Source: Solirubrobacteraceae bacterium (lineage in GTDB: Bacteria > Actinomycetota > Thermoleophilia > Solirubrobacterales > Solirubrobacteraceae). From it: a DNA stretch of 64,000 nucleotides. Both the position numbers and the translations under genes were made by a program. Below the pieces are notes generated by a model. The model did no database searches. It was not told where the DNA came from and was given only the letters and a program-made list of their open reading frames with translations. Below, piece after piece: positions 34,537 to 43,701 of this stretch (position 1 is its first letter; every line of letters starts with the position of its first letter). The stretch covers positions 30,633 to 94,632 of the forward strand of contig JAEMSV010000005.1 of NCBI GenBank assembly GCA_016462625.1. The letters are read 5' to 3'.

Positions 34537-34869
34537 TCAGCCGAGCGTGCGGCGCAGCGCGTCGAACGCCGACTCGCCGTCCTGCTGCTCGATCAGCCGG
34601 CGCGTGACCTTGCCGGTGTAGGCCTCGCTCGACCCGTCGCCGCGGATGTCGACACCGGCCCGCGTGCCCCCGAACCGCGCGCTGGCGATCTCGCCCCGAG
34701 CCGCGACCTGCTGCTGCGGGCTGTACGTGCGCGTCAGGGCGTTGATCTCCTCGCGGCGCGCCTCCGCACCGACCAACCCGTCCTCCAGCAGATCAACCGC
34801 GCGCGCAGCGCTTTCGGCGCGAAGCTTGCGGACCTTCGGCCCGATCCGGATCGTCACCCGCCAGGCCAC
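34537..34869 (-). CDS. Hypothetical protein downstream of a GNAT gene
   Basis: A 110-residue basic protein: VTIRIGPKVRKLRAESAARAVDLL at the N terminus, then TRTYSPQQQVAARGEIASARF and a closing RGDGSSEAYTGKVTRRLIEQ. It is soluble with an alpha/beta look; no family recognised. It starts 4 bases after the GNAT stop and is probably co-transcribed, which hints at a shared role but does not identify it. It converges on the chemoreceptor gene. Confidence 0.75.
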   Translation of the reverse strand: MAWRVTIRIGPKVRKLRAESAARAVDLLEDGLVGAEARREEINALTRTYSPQQQVAARGEIASARFGGTRAGVDIRGDGSSEAYTGKVTRRLIEQQDGESAFDALRRTLG

Positions 34870-34873
34870 GTCG

Positions 34874-35407
34874 TTACGGGGTGACGACTGTGTGCTGGAG
34901 CGTCGGCAGATCGGCCACGACCTCGCGGACGCCGTCGCGCAGCTCCGTGGTGAGGTGGTTGCTGATGCGGGCGAACAGCCGCTGTGCCGCCTCGTTGGTG
35001 CCCTGCAGGAGCGCGGTGAAGTGGCGGATCCCGCGCAGTCGCGCCTCCGCGGCGAGCGTGGTGCCCAGCAGCGTTCCGAGGCCCTGGCCCTGCAGCTCGT
35101 CGCCCACGGTGATCGCGACCTCCGCGTACTCCGGGCGCTCGGGGTCCCGGACGAACCGGCCGACCGCCACGAGCTCCTCGTCGCCGTCGGGCTGGTCGGT
35201 CACGGCGACGATCGCGACGTGGTCGATCCCGTCGACCTCGGTCAGGTAGCGCAGCTCCGCACCGGAGAACCCGGGCTTCGGCCCGAGGAACCGCTGGACC
35301 GTCGATTCCAGCGAAAGATGCGCCAGCCCGCGCTGCAGGCGGATCTTGTCGTCCGGCTGGATCGGGCGCAGGCGGATCTCCGTCCCGTTGGGCAACCGGT
35401 GGCTCAT
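34874..35407 (-). CDS. GNAT-family N-acetyltransferase
   Basis: A 177-residue GNAT protein. The acetyl-CoA-binding motif A is VGDELQGQGLGTLLGTTLAAEA (Q/RxxGxG/A present as QGQGLG), preceded by the beta4 strand in YAEVAITV and followed by motif B around ARLRGIRHFTALL. The arrangement resembles the acetyltransferase modules that control acyl-CoA synthetases, but the substrate is open. ATG 35407 is 9 bases after TATGAT, a nearly perfect -10 box. Confidence 0.92.
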   Translation of the reverse strand: MSHRLPNGTEIRLRPIQPDDKIRLQRGLAHLSLESTVQRFLGPKPGFSGAELRYLTEVDGIDHVAIVAVTDQPDGDEELVAVGRFVRDPERPEYAEVAITVGDELQGQGLGTLLGTTLAAEARLRGIRHFTALLQGTNEAAQRLFARISNHLTTELRDGVREVVADLPTLQHTVVTP

Positions 35408-35416
35408 GACCGTTTC

Positions 35417-35422
35417 ATCATA
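35417..35422 (-). promoter_or_regulatory. -10 hexamer TATGAT, leaderless promoter of the GNAT gene
   Basis: Minus-strand TATGAT, 9 bases, ATG 35407. One of the closest matches to TATAAT in the window. Confidence 0.65.
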
Positions 35423-35475
35423 GAACTCTGCAGCTAGACGTTTGTCCGGACCTCACCAGTTTCGTGATAACTCGG

Positions 35476-35489
35476 CGGCCAATTGGCCG
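35476..35489. promoter_or_regulatory. Perfect 14-bp palindrome directly before the second diguanylate cyclase start
   Basis: CGGCCAATTGGCCG is fully self-complementary and touches the ATG at 35490. It could be an operator or could occlude the start codon as a hairpin. Confidence 0.45.
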
Positions 35490-36587
35490 ATGACCTGGCC
35501 TATGGCGCCTCCCGCCACCAGCTTCCGTCGTTCCTGGTTCTGCCGCGACGAGCTCGAGCACCAGCGCTTCATGGACATGAACGCGCGGCTCATGCCTGTC
35601 AACACGAAGGTCATGGCCCTCGTGATGGTCTGCGTCATCCCGGCGCTCTTCTTCGGCGGCGACATCCGCTCCGTCGGCCCGGCGGTCTTCGGCGTGATCT
35701 TCTTCGGCGGTCTGCAGCGTGCGGCCCTCCGTCTCCCGAACCCGCAGTTCCTCTGCTTCGTCGGACTCATCGGCGCGACGACGTGCATCGTCATCGCCCT
35801 CTACTTCTACGACGCCGCGGACTCCGCCGGCATGGCCTTGGTCTCGTGGCCGGTCGCCGGGATCGCGGGCCGATACGCCCGGCGCGTGCTCGTGGTGGGG
35901 ACCGCCTACACCTGCATCATCGCGGCCGGCGCGATCATGCTCGCCGTCCCGGGGATCCTCACGACCGACCCGCTGCACGTCACCCTGATCGTCGCCGCGA
36001 TCATCGCCTCGGCCAGCGTCGGCGCGGTCCTGCGCGACAGCGACATCGACAACCGCGGCGCCGCGATCCTCGACCCGCTCACGGGGATGCTCAACCGCAA
36101 CGCGCTCAACGGCCGCATCCCGGAGATCGAGGAGCAGTCGCGGCTGGCCGGCAACCCCGTCGGCGTCATCGTCGCCGACCTCGACCACTTCAAGTCCGTC
36201 AACGACAACCACGGCCACGGCACCGGCGACGCCGTCCTGCGGGACGTCGCCTACGTCCTGCGCCGCGAGCTGCGGGCCTACGACCTCGCCTACCGCCTGG
36301 GCGGCGAGGAGTTCGCCGTCCTGCTGCCGGGCGCCGGGCTGAAGGAGACCGCGGCCATGGCCGAGCGCCTGCGCGCCGCCGTCGCCGCCGACCAGATCGA
36401 GGGCCTCGACATCCGCGTGAGCGTCGGCGCCACGGCGACCGGCGCCGGTGAGCAGTTCGTCTGGAAGACGATGTTCGAGCGGGCCGACGCCGCGCTCTAC
36501 CGCGCGAAGGACGCCGGCCGCGACTGCGTCGTCGTCGAAGGTCTCCAGCCGGTGGACCACACCGCTGCCGAGCCGGCAGCGGCGTAG
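35490..36587 (+). CDS. Membrane-bound diguanylate cyclase
   Basis: A 365-residue GGDEF protein. After a short N-terminal tail come about six hydrophobic helices (about 35-185: VMALVMVCVIPALFFGG, LCFVGLIGATTCIVIALYFY, CIIAAGAIMLAV, VTLIVAAIIASASVGAV), then DPLTGMLNRNALNGR and a GGDEF domain with GGEEF at 271-275, KSVNDNHGHGTGDAVL and an I-site RAYD five residues before the GGEEF. It should make cyclic di-GMP and be product-inhibited. The start is uncertain: ATG 35490, a TTG at 35442 and ATG 35502 are possible. Confidence 0.92.
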   Translation: MTWPMAPPATSFRRSWFCRDELEHQRFMDMNARLMPVNTKVMALVMVCVIPALFFGGDIRSVGPAVFGVIFFGGLQRAALRLPNPQFLCFVGLIGATTCIVIALYFYDAADSAGMALVSWPVAGIAGRYARRVLVVGTAYTCIIAAGAIMLAVPGILTTDPLHVTLIVAAIIASASVGAVLRDSDIDNRGAAILDPLTGMLNRNALNGRIPEIEEQSRLAGNPVGVIVADLDHFKSVNDNHGHGTGDAVLRDVAYVLRRELRAYDLAYRLGGEEFAVLLPGAGLKETAAMAERLRAAVAADQIEGLDIRVSVGATATGAGEQFVWKTMFERADAALYRAKDAGRDCVVVEGLQPVDHTAAEPAAA

Positions 36588-36601
36588 CCCAACTGAGCGA
36601 A

Positions 36602-37930
<1,329 letters not shown>

Positions 37931-38024
37931 CCGGGTCCTCGGTCGTGGTGAGGGGGTACGCACAGAGTATGGCGGCTCGGAGCCTCCGACCCCGGTCCTC
38001 TCAGCACAACATCTGCCGGCCGGA

Positions 38025-38264
38025 TCAGGACGACACGTACACGGCCGATGCCACCGCGGCTGCTGCCAACAGGGCACCGAGCGCCATCACGCCACGCGCG
38101 ACGACATTGCTGCTCGGAAAATCGGGCTTCGACATGCCGATTGCCGAGATGAGGACGGCGAACGCGGCCAGCACGCCACCCGCGATGTAGAAGAGCGTCG
38201 CGTCGTGCGACTCGTGCTCCGCTCCCTCGTGGGCGGTGGCGGCGAGGAACGTGATCAGGCCCAT
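38025..38264 (-). CDS. Small membrane protein with two helices
   Basis: A 79-residue protein beginning MGLITFLAATAHEGAEHES, with two hydrophobic helices (LFYIAGGVLAAFAVLISAIGM and VMALGALLAAAAVASAVYV). The N-terminal His/Glu cluster (HEGAEHESHD) could bind metal but this is speculation. Family not recognised. ATG 38264 is 6 bases after TATGGT (leaderless) and divergent from the RTX-like gene. Confidence 0.8.
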   Translation of the reverse strand: MGLITFLAATAHEGAEHESHDATLFYIAGGVLAAFAVLISAIGMSKPDFPSSNVVARGVMALGALLAAAAVASAVYVSS

Positions 38265-38270
38265 CGGCCG

Positions 38271-38276
38271 ACCATA
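38271..38276 (-). promoter_or_regulatory. -10 hexamer TATGGT, leaderless promoter of the 79-residue membrane protein
   Basis: Minus-strand TATGGT, 6 bases, ATG 38264. Confidence 0.6.
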
Positions 38277-38290
38277 CCGATCCGGGCGGG

Positions 38291-38296
38291 TAGCAT
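38291..38296 (+). promoter_or_regulatory. -10 hexamer TAGCAT, leaderless promoter of the RTX-like gene
   Basis: TAGCAT, 7 bases, ATG 38304 (followed directly by a second in-frame ATG). Confidence 0.6.
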
Positions 38297-38303
38297 GGCC
38301 GGA

Positions 38304-38933
38304 ATGATGAACCGGATTCTGGGCATATGCGCGCTCGCGATGCTGATCGCGCCCGTCACCGCGAACGCGATGACCGATCACAGCAGCTGGCCGCACATCA
38401 ACGGACTCGTCCTCATGAACCAGGAGGACGGTGAGCGCCCGCTGGATGCCCGCCCGGGCAACGACCCGCACGGCGGCCAGGACCGCTCGTACTCGTGGAA
38501 CCAGGTCGCCAAGGCGATCTGCAAGGGCGGCGGGAAGAAGTGCTACGAGCGTGACGGCAAGGTCAACGGCAAGCCGCGCTACGTCGTTCCGAACCGGGCG
38601 CGCCACAACAAGCTGCTCGGCGGCCACGGCAGCGACACGATCAACGCGGGCAAGTGGGGCGACGTGATCTGGGGCGACTACAAGCCCGGCGGCCAGCCGA
38701 CCGGCCAGTTCGACCGTCTCTCCGGCGGCGCGGGCAACGATCACATCTACGCGAGCTGGGGCGAGAACGTCATCGCCGCGGGCGGCGGCGACGACTACAT
38801 CAAGGCCTTCAAGGGGCGCGGACGGGTGGACTGCGGCCCGGGCAAGGACGTCTTCAACGTCTCACGCCGGGCCAAGCCGAAGTACGAGATCACCGGGTGC
38901 GAGACGATCTCGCACTCGACGATCGGCCGCTAG
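38304..38933 (+). CDS. Secreted RTX-like calcium-binding repeat protein
   Basis: A 209-residue exported protein. The signal peptide MMNRILGICALAMLIAPVTANA ends near AMTD. The mature part has GGxGxD-type nonapeptide repeats in degenerate form: LLGGHGSDTINAG, GDVIWGD, LSGGAGNDHIYAS, NVIAAGGGDDYIKA, consistent with a short calcium-bound beta roll. Four cysteines (CKGGGKKC, VDCGPG, TGCET) may make disulfides. No toxin or secretion-system gene is nearby, so it is a small extracellular or surface protein of unknown role. Confidence 0.85.
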   Translation: MMNRILGICALAMLIAPVTANAMTDHSSWPHINGLVLMNQEDGERPLDARPGNDPHGGQDRSYSWNQVAKAICKGGGKKCYERDGKVNGKPRYVVPNRARHNKLLGGHGSDTINAGKWGDVIWGDYKPGGQPTGQFDRLSGGAGNDHIYASWGENVIAAGGGDDYIKAFKGRGRVDCGPGKDVFNVSRRAKPKYEITGCETISHSTIGR

Positions 38934-38940
38934 GACCGCC

Positions 38941-41900
38941 TCAGCCGCGCAGCACCTCGAGCGTCGGCCGCAGCGTCTCGCCCCCGCCGACGGGGGTGAG
39001 GCGCAGCGAGAGCCGCAGGAAGCCGACGGCGGGCTTGGCCGGCAGCGCGAGGCGCACCTTGCGGGCCTTCGGGCCGACCCGCACCTTCGTTCCGCCTGAG
39101 CGCAGCGTCGCGGCGACGTTCGTCTTCACGGTGACCGTCACCCGCTTTGCCCCGGCCTTCACCTGGCTCGCCTTCAGCGTCTGCAGCTCGAGCGCGACGG
39201 GATCGACGCGGACGGTGCGCTTCGCGGTCGTCGTGCGCCCGGTCTTGTCCTTCGCGACGAGGCGCACCGAGGTGCGTCCCGCCGGCAGGGAGACGCGGAG
39301 CCGCTCGCCCGTGCCGAGGCGCTTCTTCCCGGCGTACCAGGTCAGCGAGCTCTTGCGCAGCCGCTTGCCGTTCTCGTCGGCGCCCTGGCCGAAGAGGACG
39401 ACCTTCGCGGCAGCGGTGCCGCGATCGCCCTGGGCGGGCAGCAGGATCTTCGCCGTGGGCGGCCGGCCGTCGACCTTCAGGGCGGGGGAGGTGGCCTGCG
39501 CCGTGGCGAAGCCGCTGCTCACCTTCACCCGGACCTTGGCGGCGGTGCCGGCGCGCAGCAGCTGCATCGGGAGCGTCGCCTTGCCCGTCGCCGGCCCGCG
39601 GTAGACGGTGCGCCACTTCGTGCGCCCGTCGGGGGAGAACTGGATCGTGGCGGTCTGCGCGTTGCTCGCGCGGTAGCGCACCTTCAGCGACGTGCTGATC
39701 CGGGCCCCGGCCTTGCGCGGAGCGGTGAGCGTGACCTTCGGCGCCGGGCCCTTCGCGCGGCGGTCGACGACCGTCCCGTTCGACACGAGCTCGACGGCGG
39801 CGCTGCCCTTCGGCACCGGGGCGATGAACGTCGCGCCGCCGGTCTCGGTGTCGGTCGAGACGCGCGCGCCGACCTCGGCGATCGTCGAGCCGTCGGCGCG
39901 CAGGCCACGCACGCGCAGTGTCGAGCCCGGATCGGGCGTCGGCACGACGTGATCGGGATCGGCCGGCTCGAGGCCCGTGATCCGGGCCTGGTCGCCGATG
40001 ACGACGCCGACCGCGAAGCCCGCACCGGGCACGATCGAGAGCGGACCCGACTGGGCGGCCTTCGCGCGCACCTTGATCGGCACCTGGAAGGTCGTCGGCA
40101 CGACGCTCTCGGCCTCGACCATGAACGCGAACGCCCGGTTCCAGTTGCGCGCCGAGAGCCAGGCGGTCGGATCCCCGGTGCAGTACGACATGAAATCCCA
40201 GAGGGGCTGCGACACGAACCGCTCGGTGAAGTCGAGGTCGACGGTCCGCTCCTGGTTGGACGGATCAAACTTCACGCCCTGCAGGCGCCCGGCCTGGTCG
40301 TTGGGCCAGGGCTCGCCGACCTGCCCGTTGTTGTCGCCGCCGCACGACGGGTCGCCGCCGATGCCCTGGAGCTTCACACCGGCGTGCGGCGCACCCATCG
40401 CGTGCACGAGCTCATGGGCGGCGGCAGTCATCGGCCGGCTGATCGTGCCGTCGTTGATCTGGAGGTATGGCTGATTGTTCGAACGCCCCCACTTGCCGAC
40501 GCCGCCACCGTTGAAGCTCGAGCCCGGCTCCGTCGAGCCCGGCGCGTACATGTAGTTGTGGAACGCGGCGAGCACGTGGAACCCGTCGGTCGGCGACGCC
40601 TCCACGGTCCTCGCCGGGCCGCTGGCGACCCACGCGCGGACGGCGTTCTTGACGGTCGCGCTCGCGCAGTCGCGTCTGACCGCGTCGGCGTTGTCCGTGG
40701 GCTTCACCGGGCAGTTCGTGGCGTTCGCCGCGGTGGCGGGGTCGATCGGGACCTGGGCGACGTAGTTCGAGATCTGGAGAAACTCGCCGGCCGGCAGCAG
40801 GTCGACTGCCGACTTCAGTGCCGACTGAGGCGACTTCAGCGACGACAGCGCCTGGCCCGGCGTGGTCAGACCGATCGTCCGGATGATCCCGGAGAACGTC
40901 AGGTACCGCGAGAAGACCTCCGTCAGCGTGAACGTGTCGTTGGCGGTGCACGCCGCGTCCGGGTTGAGGATCGGGATGATCGTCTGGCTGCACTGCTTGA
41001 GGTCGGATGCGTCGACGATGCTCACCTTCGCGGTGAGGTCGAACGTCCCGTTCGCGGCGGCCTGGACCCACGATTGCGGCAGCTCGAACTCGACGCCCAT
41101 CGTCTCGTCACCGCGCTCACGGGCGGTGATCTCCGGGGTCGCGGCGCTGAACAGCTCGATCGCCTTGAGGGTCTGCGTCCGCGAGGCGTTCACGCGCGCG
41201 CCGGCGGTCATACGCAGCTTCACCTGGATCTGTGCGTTCTCGTGCGACGCGAGGGTGTCGGGCGCGCGGTCGAGGTACACCACCGCGGTCGTCGGCTTGT
41301 CCGCGTCGATGAGCACGCCGTTGTACTTGGCCTGCTGCGTTGCCGCGCCGTTGGGCGTGCAGCCGGGCAGGACGAGCGCGGTCGGCGTGCCGCCACCGCA
41401 GGTCGTCGGGAACCCGAGGGCCTTCTGCGGGAAGCCGTTGAACGAGTACTGCGTGGACCCGCTGAGCGGCTGAACGACCTGGAAGACGTCGATCCCGCGG
41501 ATCCGCAGATCGCCGACGATCTTCGGGCGGGTGAGGACCGGGAAGCCGATGCGGAAGTCGGGGACGAGGCGCGTCGGCCCGCTGGCGGTGATGGTCGCGC
41601 CGGACGGCGTCTTCGCCTTCACGACGCAGTAGAGCTGCCGCTTGGCGCTGATCGCGCTCAGGATGTAGCCCGACGAGCCCGTGACGAGCTTGTCCGCTAT
41701 CGGCTTGCCGCCGCTGACCCCGGTCTCGCGCGACCAGATCTGGCGCACGAACTTCGGATTGTCGGCGATGCCCTCCCAGACGCCGTCGCTGCACTTGTAC
41801 AACGCCTTGTTGTTCGGCTGCGACGTGCGGGTGAGCTCCGGCGGGACGATGTTGCGGGGAACGATCGTCACGATGTCGAACGGCGGCCGCGGCGTGGTGA

Positions 41901-42750
41901 CGGGCGGCGGGTCGGTCCCGGGCACGGCGAGGTCCGGCGGGGTCGTCGCGTTCGGGTCGTGCAGCTTCGTGATCTCGGCCTGGGTCAGCGCGCGGTCGTG
42001 GACGCGGACCTCGTCGAGCCCTCCCGGCCAGTCCGAGACCCCGCACGGCGAGCCGGCGACCTTGTCGGGGTAGGTCCCGATCGTGAAGTTGTCATGGGCC
42101 TGATCCGCGCCCGTGTACTGAATGGGTTCCGTGAACGGTGTGCCGTTGCCGACCTGCACGCCGTCCAGGTACAGGCGCACGGCGGTGCCGTCGTAGGTGC
42201 CGGTCACGGCGTGCCACCTGCCGTCCCAGACACTCGAGGATGCGTCGAGCTGGGGGGACAGGGGCCCGCTGCCGACCGAGCTCTTGACGTAGAAGGCCAG
42301 CCCGGCCCTGCCCGGATAGCCGGTGTACATCGCCCACGAGCTACCTCCGCAGGTCGGGAAGGCGCCGATGGCGCCCTTGCCCGCGATGTACCGGAGGGTG
42401 CCGGGGAAGCCGTTCTGCTTGATCCAGACCGTGAACGAGATGCGCGGGGACTCGAGGAGCCACGCGCCGCCACCCGGGGGACGGGTGACGTTCATCCAGC
42501 CGCTGCCCAGCCCGCTGCCGAAGCGGCCCGCGACCAGGGTCGGCGTCGCCGCGAACTTGCCGGCCTGGTCAGCGCCGGAGCTGTCGGCCGTCGTCGTCGA
42601 GGCGCCGGAGCCGGAGATGGCGTCGAAATGCCACTGGCCGGCGATGCCGGGGTCGAGCGCGACCGCCGGAGATGCGGCGTAGAGCCCGACGAGCAGCGCG
42701 AGCGCCACCGGTGCGAGGAATGAGCGCGGGGAGAATCCAGATTCCGGCAT
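38941..42750 (-). CDS. Large secreted LamG-metzincin protein
   Basis: A 1269-residue exported protein. Signal peptide (FLAPVALALLVGLYAASPAVA), then a LamG/concanavalin-like domain (about 35-250: GQWHFD, DGRWHAVTGTYDGTAVRLYLDG, GGLDEVRVHDRALTQAEI). The middle contains beta-rich regions and a metzincin zinc site HELVHAMGAPH (HExxHxxGxxH, about 775) with a Met-turn in DFMSYCTGD about 70 residues later. The C-terminal ~350 residues are Ig-like, Lys/Arg-rich beta repeats that may bind the cell wall. The expected role is an extracellular protease. It is far larger than a catalytic metzincin alone. Confidence 0.88.
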   Translation of the reverse strand: MPESGFSPRSFLAPVALALLVGLYAASPAVALDPGIAGQWHFDAISGSGASTTTADSSGADQAGKFAATPTLVAGRFGSGLGSGWMNVTRPPGGGAWLLESPRISFTVWIKQNGFPGTLRYIAGKGAIGAFPTCGGSSWAMYTGYPGRAGLAFYVKSSVGSGPLSPQLDASSSVWDGRWHAVTGTYDGTAVRLYLDGVQVGNGTPFTEPIQYTGADQAHDNFTIGTYPDKVAGSPCGVSDWPGGLDEVRVHDRALTQAEITKLHDPNATTPPDLAVPGTDPPPVTTPRPPFDIVTIVPRNIVPPELTRTSQPNNKALYKCSDGVWEGIADNPKFVRQIWSRETGVSGGKPIADKLVTGSSGYILSAISAKRQLYCVVKAKTPSGATITASGPTRLVPDFRIGFPVLTRPKIVGDLRIRGIDVFQVVQPLSGSTQYSFNGFPQKALGFPTTCGGGTPTALVLPGCTPNGAATQQAKYNGVLIDADKPTTAVVYLDRAPDTLASHENAQIQVKLRMTAGARVNASRTQTLKAIELFSAATPEITARERGDETMGVEFELPQSWVQAAANGTFDLTAKVSIVDASDLKQCSQTIIPILNPDAACTANDTFTLTEVFSRYLTFSGIIRTIGLTTPGQALSSLKSPQSALKSAVDLLPAGEFLQISNYVAQVPIDPATAANATNCPVKPTDNADAVRRDCASATVKNAVRAWVASGPARTVEASPTDGFHVLAAFHNYMYAPGSTEPGSSFNGGGVGKWGRSNNQPYLQINDGTISRPMTAAAHELVHAMGAPHAGVKLQGIGGDPSCGGDNNGQVGEPWPNDQAGRLQGVKFDPSNQERTVDLDFTERFVSQPLWDFMSYCTGDPTAWLSARNWNRAFAFMVEAESVVPTTFQVPIKVRAKAAQSGPLSIVPGAGFAVGVVIGDQARITGLEPADPDHVVPTPDPGSTLRVRGLRADGSTIAEVGARVSTDTETGGATFIAPVPKGSAAVELVSNGTVVDRRAKGPAPKVTLTAPRKAGARISTSLKVRYRASNAQTATIQFSPDGRTKWRTVYRGPATGKATLPMQLLRAGTAAKVRVKVSSGFATAQATSPALKVDGRPPTAKILLPAQGDRGTAAAKVVLFGQGADENGKRLRKSSLTWYAGKKRLGTGERLRVSLPAGRTSVRLVAKDKTGRTTTAKRTVRVDPVALELQTLKASQVKAGAKRVTVTVKTNVAATLRSGGTKVRVGPKARKVRLALPAKPAVGFLRLSLRLTPVGGGETLRPTLEVLRG

Positions 42751-42787
42751 GGCGCGGGAACTCTCCCACTCGGTCCGTCTCGCCGCA

Positions 42788-42804
42788 TCAGGGAGCGACC
42801 CTGA
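42788..42804 (-). terminator. Short hairpin between dcd and the LamG-metzincin gene
   Basis: TCAGGG (42788-42793) and CCCTGA (42799-42804) form a 6-bp stem with a 5-base loop, 16 bases beyond the dcd stop. It could be a weak terminator or leader structure. Confidence 0.4.
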
Positions 42805-42819
42805 GATTTGGACAGCGCG

Positions 42820-43404
42820 TCAGGCGGTCTTGGCGGGTCCGCCCTCATAACGACTCTCGGTCGCTTCGAGCTGGCCGTGGTAGTGGCTGCCCAGCTCGGG
42901 GTGGCCGTAGGGCCGCTCAGCGGCCTGGTCGAGTGTCATGAAGGAGAGCTGCGCGATCGGGAGGTTCGCCCACAGCTTGATGGGGATCCGCGTGAGATTC
43001 GTGATCTCGAGCGTGAGCGTGCCCTTCCAGCCGGGATCGACGAAGCCCGCGGTCGCGTGCACGATCAGGCCGAGGCGCCCGATGCTCGACTTGCCCTCGA
43101 TCCGCGCGACGATGTCGTCGGGCAGCTCGACCCACTCCAAGGTCCGCCCGAGGACGAACTCCCCGGGATGGATCAGGAACGGCTCGTCGTCGCTGATCTC
43201 GACCTGCTCGGTGAGGTTGCGCGGCGGGTCCTTGAGGTCGATCGCCGAAGCTCGGTGGTTGTGGAACACGCGGAATGAGTGGCCGAGCCGGAGATCCACC
43301 GACGCGGGCTGGACCATGTCGTCGTCCCACGGGTCGACCCTGATGGCGCCGTCAGCGACCAGGCGACGGATCGTCCCGTCCGACAGAACAGAGGTGGGGC
43401 CCAT
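42820..43404 (-). CDS. dcd: dCTP deaminase
   Basis: A 194-residue dCTP deaminase, making dUTP (or dUMP if bifunctional) for thymidylate synthesis. VLSDGTIRRL at the start, VQPASVDLRLG, and the signature IEGKSSIGRLGLIVHATAGFVD with the catalytic glutamate, then LTLEITNL and a C-terminal lid GPAKTA. Length and motifs are normal. ATG 43404 is 7 bases after TAGACT (leaderless). The gene for the 81-residue membrane protein ends 10 bases upstream. Confidence 0.97.
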   Translation of the reverse strand: MGPTSVLSDGTIRRLVADGAIRVDPWDDDMVQPASVDLRLGHSFRVFHNHRASAIDLKDPPRNLTEQVEISDDEPFLIHPGEFVLGRTLEWVELPDDIVARIEGKSSIGRLGLIVHATAGFVDPGWKGTLTLEITNLTRIPIKLWANLPIAQLSFMTLDQAAERPYGHPELGSHYHGQLEATESRYEGGPAKTA

Positions 43405-43411
43405 GGCGCGA

Positions 43412-43417
43412 AGTCTA
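43412..43417 (-). promoter_or_regulatory. -10 hexamer TAGACT, leaderless promoter of dcd
   Basis: Minus-strand TAGACT, 7 bases, ATG 43404. It overlaps the last codons and stop region of the 81-residue membrane-protein gene (stop at 43415). Confidence 0.65.
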
Positions 43418-43660
43418 CGTTCGGCCGGTGACGCGCGGTCGGCCGGGGGAGCGCGAGCGCTGGGGCGCCGGCGGCATAGGCTCGCCGTGCGGGCCGCGGG
43501 TCCTCGGAGGCCGAGGCGTCTTCGGCTTCGGCGAACCGCCGTCCTTCTCGTCTCCCATGTCGCTCTCCGGCGTCGCGTGGACCGCCCACCAGACGATCCA
43601 CAGCAGCGCGACGATCGGGATCTTGAGGACGAACATCAGCCAGATGAAGGTCCAGTCCAC
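43415..43660 (-). CDS. Small single-pass membrane protein with Pro/Arg-rich tail
   Basis: An 81-residue protein: one long membrane helix near the N terminus (WTFIWLMFVLKIPIVALLWIV) followed by a low-complexity, basic, proline-rich tail (SPKPKTPRPPRTRGPHGEP). No family recognised. GTG 43660 is placed by TAGCCT 8 bases upstream (leaderless). Third codon positions are almost all G/C in the helix part. Confidence 0.75.
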   Translation of the reverse strand: MDWTFIWLMFVLKIPIVALLWIVWWAVHATPESDMGDEKDGGSPKPKTPRPPRTRGPHGEPMPPAPQRSRSPGRPRVTGRT

Positions 43661-43668
43661 GACGACGG

Positions 43669-43674
43669 AGGCTA
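43669..43674 (-). promoter_or_regulatory. -10 hexamer TAGCCT, leaderless promoter of the 81-residue membrane protein
   Basis: Minus-strand TAGCCT, 8 bases, GTG 43660. Confidence 0.65.
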
Positions 43675-43701
43675 CTCCTGTCAGCGACGCGCGGAAAGCG
43701 G

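Noticed and set aside
38307..38321. ATGAAC-CGG-ATTCTG resembling the regulon palindrome at the start of the RTX-like gene
   Set aside because: It lies in the first codons, downstream of the -10, with two mismatches in the key half-site; it is more simply explained as coding sequence.
39949..42723. A 924-codon plus-strand frame opposite the LamG-metzincin gene
   Set aside because: Composition is repetitive Arg/Val/Asp/Gly with no signal peptide or domain; the minus-strand frame has a signal peptide and a metzincin site.
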